Shown here one piece after another: positions 30,911-40,001 of a DNA stretch of 64,000 nt (its first letter is position 1; the number at the start of each line of letters is the position of its first letter). The notes below the pieces were generated by a model. That model did no database searches and had not been told where the DNA came from. It saw only the letters and a program-made list of their open reading frames with translations. Position numbers and translations under genes: made by a program. Source of the DNA: Eutreptiella sp. 'Long Island Sound 2002' (lineage: Eukaryota > Euglenozoa > Euglenophyceae > Eutreptiales > Eutreptiaceae); assembly GCA_964036045.1 (NCBI GenBank), contig OZ038380.1, positions 62,790,591 through 62,854,590 of the forward strand. Reading direction: 5' to 3'.

Positions 30911-32031
30911 TTAGGCGGTTGCGACAGTAGCGGGCCTGGGTTCGGTGCCTCTGGGCGTAGTGGTGCTCGTTGTCGTGTGCGTTGGCTTCCTTCGGCGTCT
31001 GGTTCGTTTGGTGACTTCTGGGCGGGGCCTGGCGTGGCGCTCCGTGGTGGTGGTTTGCTGGGTAACGGGGTTAGATGGCGGCGCCGCTGGCCGGGGGGTC
31101 AGGCGCGTCGTGTTGTGTGGCGCGCAGGGCTCGTGGGGTGCTGTGGGTGTCGCCGGTGTCGGTGCGCCGACGCTTGTGGGGTGGTGAGGGGGTGTGTTTG
31201 TGCGGGGCTGGGCTTTGCGTGATGTCCCACAGGCGGATGCCGTCTCGCTGCGTCTCCTGGAGGGTCTCCCGCAGGCGCCTGAGGACATACGGGTGGTCCT
31301 GGGGCGCGGGGAGGTTGCGGGGGTGGACTCCCAGGGGGTGGAGCGCATCGGCCAGCATGGCTTCCCATGCGGCCTGCGGCATCCACCCCCCCGCCGGCCG
31401 GAGGCGGCAGTTCTCCACCGACCCCTTGCGGGGCCGATGGACCAGGCCCTGAAGGGAGGGCTCTCCCCGGGCCCACTTTCGCAGCTCCCAGAGCTGCGTG
31501 TGGGTCCAGCGCTGCCACCACTGTTCCTGTGCGGGCCTGCGGTCTTGGGCGGAGGAGTGGGCGTGGGTGGGTGTGACGGGGTCGTGGGGACCGGTGCGGT
31601 GGCGGGCCTGGGGGATTCCTCGTAGTCCTGTTCCGTGGGGGCGCGTACGGTCTCCGCCTCGGGGTTGGGCGGGGACTCGCGGCGGCGGCGGTAGTGGGGC
31701 ATGCGCTGTATGTGGGCTGTCATCAAGGGTTGGTAGGGGGGCGGGGACGCTGCTGGCGGACCCTGGCGTCGTTCTGGCCTGGTCGGGGGCGGTTCGTGGG
31801 CCTAGGGTGCGGGCTTTGAGAGGTGGCGGGACGAGGTGCGTCGTGCTTCGGCCGCGGCGCGCTCTGCCATGAAGGTGGTGGCGGTGGCGTCGGTGACGGT
31901 GGGGGGGCGCCGCGCTGGGCGCTGCTGCCTTCGGGCCTGGGGCGGCTGGGGTCGAATGTCATAGAGGACGTCCTCGCGGGGCCGGGTTCGCGCTGCCGTC
32001 GTGGCGCCGGGTTTGGACTTGGGTTTGGACT
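30911..32031 (-). pseudogene. LINE-B ORF3-like coding region
   Basis: Minus-strand frames in series: 32053-31802 (REDVLYDIRPQPPQARRQQR, with the first codons in flanking DNA), 31726-31540 (MPHYRRRRESPPNPEAETVR, Pro-rich), then a shift to a folded region (about 31540-31130) reading WWQRWTHTQLWELRKWARGE ... MPQAAWEAMLADALHPLG ... VLRRLRETLQE. That last part resembles the C-terminus of LINE-A ORF3 (WTEGEVAQLARYMK ... MDEGWWRRMLGAALPG ... VQMLRELLQRE) in residue pattern and spacing, though not in DNA. The region lies directly before the 3' UTR, in the position of ORF3 in LINE-A. Confidence 0.55.
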
Positions 32032-32042
32032 TGTGTCCTGGA
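32032..32042. repeat. Right target-site duplication of LINE-B
   Basis: TGTGTCCTGGA, identical to 29698-29708. Penelope-like sequence resumes in frame right after it. Confidence 0.85.
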
Positions 32043-32186
32043 AAACGTGGCATGCTTGCACATACGTTCCTCGGAGAGCGAATGTGCGAGGCACACTTAT
32101 TGTTCCTGGATTAGGGGTGAGTGCATCTCTTACTTGCGAATTTGCTCTCATGAACTATTTTACATTTTGTGCCTTGATCGTTTGAA
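32043..32186 (+). pseudogene. Penelope-like reverse transcriptase, C-terminal part
   Basis: Frame 31823-32185 becomes element text after 32042: KTWHACTYVPRRANVRGTLI ... SASLTCEFALMNYF. The same region on the minus copy (27420-27270) reads HIHSPESQCAEAH...ECIPYLRICSHGGF. Both follow the palm by the same distance as in other Penelope-type proteins. Confidence 0.6.
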
Positions 32187-32860
32187 AGGGGCTTTGAATT
32201 GGACTACCCGAATCATGTGCTGTCACACATGATGTCATCATGGCAAGACAGGGCGAATGTAATTGTCTCCCAAAGGGAGCGTCGGATTTTTGATTGACAA
32301 GTGAATTATTCACTGAGCTAGGTTGGAAATGGTGATGATGGTGTTCGTGAAGGTGGTGGGAGGGTTGGAATCCTACGGGTTGGAATTCTACGTGCGTGGC
32401 ATCATTCTGCTGTTCAATTATTGTGGGGGCGTGTGGTACATTCTATTGCGAAGTGCCTTCCTTTTCTCAAAAGTAAGACGAGGCTTTTGCAATTTTATGA
32501 AGATTGGCCGCACTGAGAAATTTTTCAGATGGCACACGCGCACAGCATTGAGGATTAATTAAGTCGCAGCAACAGCAGAGCAATTATTTTGAATGCATGT
32601 GGCATCCTGCACTGTGGTTTGACCGTCGATGGTACTGTGTATATCATCATATCAGTAGAATGTATTATCCGCATGTTTCCACTTGGTAGAGCCTGTGTTG
32701 CTGATGAGGCGCCACGTGTGGGCCAAACTGGTACCCGTCCGCATGCAGTAGACATATTTGAAGACTTGCCCAATGCCTGTGTGGAGTTTCAGGTTTGAGG
32801 TCGGTTGCGGCTTTGCCCAACTCAAGTGAGAGCCAAACAATCATTTGTAGAGCTACTTCA

Positions 32861-33795
32861 CATTTTCGTCACACCAGTAGAACCATGGTGCGTTCAGCTA
32901 CACACAAGCGCCCGTGTTCGAGCACAACATGCTTTTAGGGATGCAGATTTGCAGCAAATGGAGTTTGAATCCGGCAAATTTGCTGCTAATCTGTTGGGCC
33001 TGCAAATTTGCTGACGATTTGCGTTGAAATTCACAGCATAAGGAAATTCCTTGCGAATTTGGTCTGCAATTTTGGTGGATCATGCCTCGTCGGCGCCTGT
33101 GCCGCTCCGGCGATTTTACTTTACTGTTGTTTGGCCGTATTTGTGACATTCTTTTGGAGTTAAAGCCTGAAACTTTGCAGAATTCTACTTGATGACAAGA
33201 ACCAGCTATTGATTTGTCCGTCCCCGAGTCCGGTGCGATTATCAAGCGCTAGAACCACGAAAAAAATTGCGTCAGAACAGAGGCGAGGACTATGGATGGT
33301 TGGACCTTATCATGAACAATGATTGTAGAACGCAACAGCCTCCGAGCCTCAAAGAGTTTCGAGAAATCAAAACAAGAGTGCCAAATTGCCGATGTTGTCA
33401 TACGGGCAACAGTGCTGGCGCGATGAATCAAGCATTATGTTCCTCTTGTATTCGGGATTTCCTTTCTTAGCCCAACTCCGATGCAATGGTTGAATTGGAG
33501 AATGCAATGAATGAAGGCCCAATACGGGCAACAAGTCGTTCATATGTGGTTGTTCGTGTGTTGCCTGTTGATTGTGCATGGTTTTTTCGTTCTTTTTCGA
33601 AAAGCGTTTTGGGAATGCAAGGAAGGGTTTGTGGATGTTTATTATGTATTCTTTGTTTCATTCGTTGTTGTTGTATGACATCCCGTTCCCTATGGAATAC
33701 CTATATGCAAACAAAAAAATGCGAACAAGGGTAGGTCAACTTTATGACGGCCTATGGGTTCTCACGGTCTGGTTGGTTCATACTAACTCGGAGAG
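32861..33795. other. Unassigned region
   Basis: AT-richer sequence. It contains several GCAAATTTG/CAAATTTGC words near 32950-33060. No convincing coding frame and no match elsewhere in the window. Confidence 0.4.
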
Positions 33796-33891
33796 AGTTT
33801 GAATTTCAAGTTGCGGTCCTACAACTTCGTCTGAATACAGTGCCAATTCGAATTCGAGGGAACTCGTGCGAATTCGAAACCGCTTCCCTAC

Positions 33892-34317
33892 ATGCTGGGA
33901 GGCATCGTGACGCCACCACAGGGATTTGGGCAGAGCCTGCTCAGACCATCAGCACCTGTAAAGGCACACCCCCGGATGCCGAATTCGAGCGTCGCACAGC
34001 CCGAGGGTCTTGAACTGGGTCCCAGCGTGGTGCAGTCGCCTGCCCAAGGGGGGTACCTGGCTAGAGAGGGACCTGCAACCCCATACACCGCCGACCCTAA
34101 AGCTAATGTGTACGCCCTGGGAGAGCCCGTGCACACCGAGGCAGCCGTGAAGACCCTGCACGTGCGAAGGCACGGAGGGGATGTGTGGAATGTGCCAGGG
34201 TCCACAGGGACTAGGGCAGTCTCCTTTGTGCTGCCCAACAAACTGACCGAGGCGCAACTGGCCACGTCATGGCCAACCTCCAAATGCCCAAGTACGGTGG
34301 CAACCCGGATGATTTAG
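33892..34317 (+). pseudogene. Gag N-terminal segment, copy 1
   Basis: Starts MLGGIVTPPQGFGQSLLRPS in a Pro/Gly-rich gag N-terminus. It matches copy 2 (36600-37046), which continues PMPKYSGNLDDLDEFEQT, the typical start of a retrotransposon gag core. Copy 1 has a 1-base difference near 34265 that ends this frame early. After FEQT both copies carry the same TGA where Trp would be expected. Confidence 0.6.
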
Positions 34318-34839
34318 ACGGGTTCGAGCAGACATGAAACAAGTACGTCACGGACTCAACCATGGGATGCAGCGATACACAGCTGCAGCGGTTCTCCCTG
34401 GCCGTGCTCCCCCACTGTCTCGCGGCCAATGTGAAGCTTCAAAAGAGTTAGACGACTGAGTGGAGGATGGCAAAATCTTCACCTTGGATGGGATATGGCG
34501 CGCACTGATTAGGGAGGAAGTCGCCGACCTCCCTCACCATATCAAGCGCCTGTTCAAGGCCGTGTCGCTGGATATGTCAGCAGGCCACATCCGAGTGCTA
34601 CATTAACGGGAGTTCTGCTGGCAGCACTGCCACTTGAGGCGGTATGTCCAGGACTGGACGGAGGAGGCGCCCGGATGTACGACATGCTGCCGTACAATTG
34701 GCAGGAGGTCATCCAGGCAGAGGAGCAGAACGGAGGCCAATACCGGATCGTGGTCAAGGTTGTGTTGCTGCCGCAGCAGCACCAGGGCTTGCTGCAGTGG
34801 ATCAACTCCTGAGCTACCACGCAGTACCACTGCGAAACC

Positions 34840-35289
34840 ATGAAGAACGCCCCGATGATCACCAATGAGGACCGCGGGATGAGAGACAGCCACAAGGCCT
34901 TTGACACGGTCCACTGGGCCACGGGCATGCTGAAGCTCCAGGCCATCGACACGGGAATGGCTGCTGATGAGATGATCGACTTCATCAGCGAAAAGATGCC
35001 CCTGCAGCACCGCAAAGAGGCTCAGCATCAGGACCGTGGAAGCCAGCAGAACTTGTTCCCGCGGGTAATTTGGCAGAAGGCTGCGGACGCCGCCGAGATC
35101 AGTACCCTCAACAAGCAGGGCACGCCAAAGGGCAGTGGTTGTGCATTCGATGCCAGCAGAGGCCGACCTCAGAGTCCGTTCTCAGAGGTTGGAGTACAGG
35201 CAGTAGACGGCATACTGGCAGAGGTGTACGGCGTGCAGTCCACTAGCCAGATGAACGTAGCCCGCAAGCGGAAAGAGCAGCACCACTAG
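34840..35289 (+). CDS. Gag middle segment, 149 codons, copy 1
   Basis: An open frame from MKNAPMITNEDRGMRDSHKA to ARKRKEQHH and a TAG. The copy at 61920-62369 is the same length with about a dozen substitutions and the same stop. Content is helical and polar. The text continues past the TAG as a zinc-knuckle-like stretch, so the stop is probably a shared lesion rather than a genuine end. Function by position: part of gag. Preservation of its length in both copies contrasts with the breaks around it. Confidence 0.5.
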   Translation: MKNAPMITNEDRGMRDSHKAFDTVHWATGMLKLQAIDTGMAADEMIDFISEKMPLQHRKEAQHQDRGSQQNLFPRVIWQKAADAAEISTLNKQGTPKGSGCAFDASRGRPQSPFSEVGVQAVDGILAEVYGVQSTSQMNVARKRKEQHH

Positions 35290-35299
35290 GGTACTCCGC

Positions 35300-35709
35300 C
35301 GCTGTTCTCCCGCACATACCAGGAGAAACACGGCGGACCGAACGGAAACGGTAGTTGGTACATCTGCTAAGGGCCAAAAGGTCATCATCACCATGATCAT
35401 ACTCACTGCAAGGTGAGCAAGAGGGAGAAGGCGCAGTACTTCCTGGCCCAGCCTGACAAAGTTGCGGAGCATGATCAGCGTGCTGGCCATGATCCCTGTC
35501 AACATTGTCAGATCGATGTCAATGGGGACCGCTACGCGCTGCTGATGGTGGAGATCCAAGAGCTGCATATGCAGGTTGCAGGTGGCCAGCCACAGGGTTC
35601 GTCTGGTCCCAAGGCCCAGAGAAGCCAGCGGCGGCGCGTCTCGACACCCGGGGATCCCTTGCCCTTCACGACAGGAGAGCAGCCCCATCACACCCCTGAC
35701 TGTGTGTGA
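35300..35709 (+). pseudogene. Zinc-knuckle-like and linker segment, copy 1
   Basis: Reading through a TAA at about 35367 gives WYIC, stop, GPKGHHHHDHTHCKVSKREK. This parallels the chromovirus gag knuckle CWVCYGKGNNHAHDHRQCKV in order and spacing. The following linker (AQYFLAQPDK ... HDPCQHCQIDVNGDRYALLM) runs to 35709. The shared TAA destroys the CxxC pair in both copies. Confidence 0.5.
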
Positions 35710-36228
35710 GGACACACTCGATGTGGATGAAGCCACTGCAGGAGTCGAGACACGACCCACGCATTACTGCCTGCTCAGCCGGATCACAAATATCCTGATT
35801 AACCCGGCGATCTTCGAGTTGCATGCAATACGCCAAGTCGGCAAACATGGCAAATTGCATCTCAGGGTCCGAGGGTTCAGGAGTGCCACTGAGAAGTGAA
35901 TCTTCGGGATACTTGTGGATACCGGAGCTCAGGTGAGCCTGGTACGCAAAGGGCTGCTGAGTGCCCGATCCCTGCGACACAGTGCCATGCTAGTTACGCT
36001 TACGCTGGCCAATGGCGAGATCACGGAGGGAGGACTTGACAAGGCCGAGATCAGTCAGCAGTTACTCCGCCACGAGCAGCTGTTGCGCTGAGATCTTGGT
36101 CCGCGACACCAGATCAAGGAGTTGTTCTACAAAGCAGACCTGCAGGATTTGGACATGATCATGGGCGTCAGCTTCCTGGACATCGCTCATGTCGGGATTC
36201 TTCCCAACCACCCAGGGGTTTATTGAAC
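35710..36228 (+). pseudogene. Retroviral-type aspartic protease, copy 1
   Basis: ILVDTGAQVSLVRKGLL (catalytic Asp codon at about 35918) and, 60 residues on, LTLANGEITEGGL and DMIMGVSFLDIAHVGILP match the chromovirus protease (VLVDTGAQVSLVGRGLF ... DMIMGYDFMVANAIGALP). An in-frame TGA just before the active site (35897) and another at 36088 recur in the other copy. The enzyme would cleave gag. No pol follows. Confidence 0.65.
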
Positions 36229-36347
36229 CCCAAAAGGTCTCTTCTGGAAAGAATGAAAAAATGCAATAAAAAAAAGTGCAAAACAGCCACAATGGCATCC
36301 AAAAAACTGTTACATTCCATTTTCTCTGAAGTTGGCATACTCGTAAT

Positions 36348-36381
36348 GGGGGGGGGGGGGCTCGCCTGAGCCGAATCAGGC
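36348..36381 (+). other. G13 run followed by a hairpin
   Basis: Thirteen G (36348-36360), then CTC and GCCTGAGCCGAATCAGGC (6-bp stem). The same arrangement with twelve G lies at 63428-63460 in copy 2. The G-run might be a remnant polypurine tract. Confidence 0.55.
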
Positions 36382-36506
36382 AAAATATATGAGAAGTTCC
36401 CCGTTTGGGCCTCCTCTTTGGGTTTTCCTTCTGTTCTATAAAAGGAAAAAAAAAGGTAAAAACCACAATTAATGTGCGGAACAACTACAATCCGATCTGA
36501 GAGAGT

Positions 36507-37046
36507 TTGAATTTCAAGTTGCGACCCTACAACTCCGTCCGAATACGGTGCCAATTCGAATTCGAGGGAATTCGTGCGAATTCGAACCTGCTTCCCTACA
36601 TGCTGGGAGGCATCGTGGCGCCACCACAGGGATTTGGGCAGAGCCTGCTCGGACCATCAGCACCTGTGGAGGCACACCCCCGGATGCCGAATACGAGCCA
36701 CGCACTGCCCGAGGGTCTGGAACTGGGTCCCAGCGTGGTGCAGTTGCCTGCGCAAGGGGGGTACCTGGCCAGAGAGGGACCTGCAACCCCATACACCGCC
36801 GACCCTAACGCTAACGTGTACGCCCTGGGAGAGCCCGTGCCCACCCAGGCAGCCATGAAGACCCTGTACGTGCAAAGGCACAGAGGGGGTGTCTGGAATG
36901 TACCCAGGTCCACAGGGACTACGGCAGTCTCCTTCCTGCTGCCCAACAAACTGACCGAGGCGCACATGGCCAACGTCATGGCCAACCTCCCAATGCCCAA
37001 GTACAGTGGCAACTTGGATGATTTAGACGAGTTCGAGCAGACATGA
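36507..37046 (+). CDS. Gag N-terminal segment, copy 2
   Basis: The open frame from 36507 becomes protein-like at MLGGIVAPPQGFGQSLLGPS and reaches PKYSGNLDDLDEFEQT before a TGA at 37044. The first 30 codons are probably untranslated leader. This is the better preserved of the two gag N-termini. The stop replaces what in related gags is a Trp (FxxxW). Confidence 0.55.
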   Translation: MNFKLRPYNSVRIRCQFEFEGIRANSNLLPYMLGGIVAPPQGFGQSLLGPSAPVEAHPRMPNTSHALPEGLELGPSVVQLPAQGGYLAREGPATPYTADPNANVYALGEPVPTQAAMKTLYVQRHRGGVWNVPRSTGTTAVSFLLPNKLTEAHMANVMANLPMPKYSGNLDDLDEFEQT

Positions 37047-37480
37047 AACAAGTACATCACGGACTCAACCATGGGATGCAGCGATACACAGCTGCAGCGG
37101 TTTTCCCTGGCCGTGCTCCCCCACTGTCTCGCGGCCAATGTGAAGCTTCGAAGGAGTTGGACGACTGAGTGGAGGATGGCAAAAACTTCACCTTGAATGG
37201 GATGTGGCGCGCCTTGATTAAGGAGGAAGTCGCCGATCTTCCTCACCATATTAAGCGCCTGTTCAAGGCCGTGTCGCTGAATGTGTCAGCAGGCCACATC
37301 CGAGTGCCACATTAAGGGGAGTTCCGCTGGGAGCACCGCCACTTGAGGCGGTATGTCCAGGACTGGACGGAGGAGGCAGATGCCGTCCAGATGTACGACA
37401 TGCTGCCGTACAAGTGGCAGGAGGTGATTCAGGCGGAGGAGCAGAACGGAGGCCAATACCGGATCGTTGTCAAGGCCCCG
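37047..37480 (+). pseudogene. Gag core continuation, copy 2
   Basis: After the shared TGA the same frame reads NKYITDSTMGCSDTQLQRFS. A shift then leads to NGMWRALIKEEVADLPHHIK, followed by YVQDWTEEADAVQMYDMLPY and YKWQEVIQAEEQNGGQYRIV. This is the helical gag core. It is cut by the 24-kb insertion at 37490. Confidence 0.5.
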
Positions 37481-37490
37481 TTGCACCCGC

Positions 37491-38269
37491 CGAGATTGGT
37501 GGGGCGTCGCCCGCGATCGCAGCAGAGAAAAAAAATCAAGAAGAAGAGGCCCAGCCAGCAAAAATATTTCGAAAAATCGCGTTTTCTGACCTCAGAAATC
37601 CCCCACAAATTTTTACGCCGCTGTTTGGCAAGGTCGAAGATGATAATACACTCACAGAAAATGACGAACAAAAGAGCCGCCAAGACGGGAAAGCTGAACG
37701 TTGCGTGCCCCAAATCACTTAGCAAAGTGCATGCAATAGGAGTAGGGGACTTGTGCGCCCCCCAACACCAAGGAGCAAAGCAAAACAACAAGACAACATA
37801 GGGTAGACGCCACGACAACACGCCGGCCGCCGAACCAAGTATGTTACACGATACGCCACGCAGCCATACGAGGAAAGGGAGCCGAGGTCAACGCACGAGG
37901 GAAAGGGCACAACCGCCACGCCATCACCAACAAAAGAGCACACCCGCTACTATCCCCCGCACGCATAGGACAAGGAAGCCATGCGACAAGCAAGGTGTGT
38001 GCGAGTGACAAGGGGACAAGACCACCCAAGCGCAAAGCGCCACACGGAAAAATAAAGAAAGGCACACCACACCATGAAACACATGCAAAAGTGCCCGCGG
38101 ACGGCAAGCCGTGACGTATGTCCATGCACGCAGACGCCGTTGGAGCCGCTGCATACACGACAAGGTATAAACAAGGAGACGTATCCACCACAAAACAAAC
38201 CACCGCCACGAGCACCACGCCGCCGCCCAACCACTCACGTACGCATTCTATGCTTCCTACACTCTAGGC
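37491..38269. other. Left end of GC-rich element, nothing recognised
   Basis: An A-rich stretch (37525-37600, several A-runs and AAGAAGAAG) leads into AC-rich DNA. No protein frame or repeat that I recognise. Confidence 0.4.
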
Positions 38270-39520
38270 CGTTCGCACGGAGGAAAGAAGCATGGTATGA
38301 GGGACACCCGTATGTAAATAAAAGGAGGGAACCACACGCCACCGGAGGGCGCACCACCGCGACAAAACACACGTACCACAAGCACCCAGGTGCACAAGAG
38401 GAGCAAGAGGTATGCCCGCGCACATATATTCCGCCGCAAACAATGAGAGGTATGGATGTACACAACAAGGGCCACCGTGGATGGAGACACATGCAACGCC
38501 AACGCGCCCAGCAACCAAAGAAACCGCCACCCTTTCCCCCTTCCCGAACATGCACACCCTATAGGCCGCCACCGCCGAAGAAAATGTGGACACCGCCAAA
38601 GAACACACGAAGAACAAGAGGCCACCAACACCGCGGAACCGGATGAGGATGGTATGAGGGAATACCTAGTGGGCAGCCCACGCAGAAAGAAGTGCTGGTA
38701 TGAAGGGAACCCCCGCGAAACCGAGGGAAGGAAGCCACACGCCGCCCGAGAGGACACCAGCGCCACCAAACACACAAACTGCAGACCCGAGGGCACAAAA
38801 AGAGCAAGAGTGGCATGCCCAACTTGCGCAAGCAAACACAAACAAGGTATGGGGATAGAAGGCCCAAGGATGGACTATGAGCACGAAGTACACAACGCCG
38901 ACCGAGGAAATGCCATGAGAACCAGCCCCCACCCCCTCTCAAGACGCCATCAACGCGCGAGGAAGCCGCCAACGCCAGAGAAAATGTGGGCGCCGCCAAA
39001 AAACACGGCAAGAACAAGAAGCCGCCAACACAGAGGAACGGAACATGAGTGGTATGAGGGAATACCTAACGGGAAGAAGCGATGGTATGAAGGGCGCCCA
39101 CCCCCGGGAAACCGAGAGACGGGAGCCACACGCCACCAGAGAGGACACCACCGCCACCAAACACACAAACCACAAGCCCGAGGGCACAAAAAGAGCAAGT
39201 GGTATGCCCACACACGCAAGCATGCACGAGCAAGGTATGGCGAGGGAGCGCGAGCCTGAACCCGCCCCTGCGAACACCACTGAGATAGAAGGACCAAGGA
39301 TAGACAAAGAGAACAACGTAAACAACGCCGCCACGCCAGCGCACCCCCCGACCTGGAAACCTCCAAGAAACCCACCCTCCTGCCTCTCTCTGTAGGCCAT
39401 CAACACAGGGGGACGGATAACACAACAAGCAGGCCTGCCCGCACGAGCCACACGACCGCCACCGCCACGAACCAGCACCATGGTATGAACACAAATGCAA
39501 ACACAGGTATGTTATGTGCC
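38270..39520 (+). repeat. ~0.4-kb AC-rich repeats with recurrent GGTATG
   Basis: GAAAATGTGG(A/G)C(A/G)CCGCC occurs at 38580 and 38981, 400 apart. Around it GGTATGAGGGA, GGTATGAAGGG, CGAGGGCACAAAAAGAGCAAG and GCCACACGCC recur in the same order in about three units. GGTATG occurs at least ten times between 38290 and 39510. Long frames exist on both strands but are not kept between units. Confidence 0.7.
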
Positions 39521-40001
39521 ACGCGACGGAGAACGCAACAATAATGGCGCCAACATGGGTAAAGAGACAAGCGTAAGTATGTTACCTAGTAGCCCAGTTA
39601 CCTAGTAGGCCCACACGCCCCAATCCTCCCTCTGTCTCACAGGACCCAACAGGAGAGAAAGAAGAGGGCGCGAGGACCGGGGCCAAGGAAGCAGGCAAGG
39701 GGAAAGACCGAGGCACACACCAGGGCGGAGGCAAGGAAAAAGTGCATGCCAGGGAGGAGGACGAGCCAACGGAGGGCAGAGGAAAGAGTAAAGAACGACA
39801 AAGCCACGAAACCGGGAGCACAACACCGCAACAAAGCACCAGAGAGGCGGGCACCAGAGGGACAGGCCAAGGGCAACACCCAGCACCACGGCACGCAAGC
39901 ACAGGCACCACACACACCGCACATACCCACACTCGCACCCACGGCACGCGACCAGCGGGCCCCGGCAGCCCTCCCAGAGGGCGGGTAGCAGGGAAGAGGG
40001 G
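39521..40001. other. Junction between AC-rich repeats and GC-rich array
   Basis: Contains TTACCTAGTAG twice (39588, 39599) and, between about 39573 and 39640, a GTAAGTATG...CTCTGTCTCACAG pair that looks like a tiny intron. Nothing coding is visible around it. A/G-rich DNA follows up to the array. Confidence 0.35.

Larger units (their letters stand above)
29709..32031 (-). mobile_element. LINE-B: 5'-truncated LINE on the minus strand
   Basis: A 2.3-kb insertion in the plus-strand Penelope-like element with an exact 11-bp target duplication and, on the minus strand, a (TACC)n tail (GGTAGGTAGGTAGGTA on plus at 29709). Its only coding text (about 32031-30911) ends with a region resembling the C-terminus of LINE-A ORF3. 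The rest is a ~1.2-kb 3' UTR with a 65-bp triple repeat. No reverse transcriptase is present, as expected of a 5'-truncated copy. Two shorter copies of the same end lie at 19591-19849 and 22457-22546. Confidence 0.8.
27911..32860 (+). mobile_element. Penelope-like element, plus-strand copy
   Basis: From a Lys-rich N-terminal frame (27911) through reverse transcriptase (to 29708), then, after LINE-B (29709-32031), the rest of the palm-adjacent region (32043-32186) and a tail with one 180-bp-type unit (about 32680-32860). The two halves join cleanly across the LINE-B insertion (SLASLRTSVSW / KTWHACTYVP). I find no GIY-YIG endonuclease text, so it could be an endonuclease-lacking Penelope relative or may have lost that domain. 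Confidence 0.7.
33796..36492 (+). mobile_element. Gag-protease-only Ty3-like element, copy 1
   Basis: It starts GAGAGAGTTTGAATTTCAAG (repeated at 36495-36514 as the start of copy 2) and ends near AACAACTACAAT (36480-36492; matched at the end of copy 2, about 63560-63571). Order: gag, zinc-knuckle-like segment, aspartic protease, then a non-coding end with a G-run and hairpin. There is no reverse transcriptase or integrase. Gag, knuckle and protease resemble those of the chromovirus at 44597-55678. I see no LTRs at the ends. Confidence 0.7.
36493..37490 (+). mobile_element. Gag-protease-only element, copy 2, 5' part
   Basis: Begins directly after copy 1 and follows it through gag until GGATCGTTGTCAAGG at about 37475, then stops matching near 37490. 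The missing remainder is found at 61844-63570. The junction words (GTTGCACCCGC at 37480-37490, GTTGCCCCTGC at 61844-61854) are nearly the same, as expected of a target duplication around a 24-kb insertion. Confidence 0.7.

Noticed and set aside
34334-37046. UGA read as Trp in the gag-PR elements
   Set aside because: Shared stops include TAA and TAG as well as TGA, and the chromovirus and LINE frames use TGG for Trp with ordinary stops. Common ancestry of lesions is simpler.
38235-39481. Minus-strand hydrophobic frames that look like membrane proteins
   Set aside because: The hydrophobicity comes from AC-rich repeats read in reverse (GTG/TGT codons). Frames are broken between repeat units and there are no conserved starts.
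39573-39640. Mini-intron (GTAAGTATG ... CTCTGTCTCACAG)
   Set aside because: Splice signals match, but no coding sequence flanks them on either side, so it remains a coincidence without transcript data.
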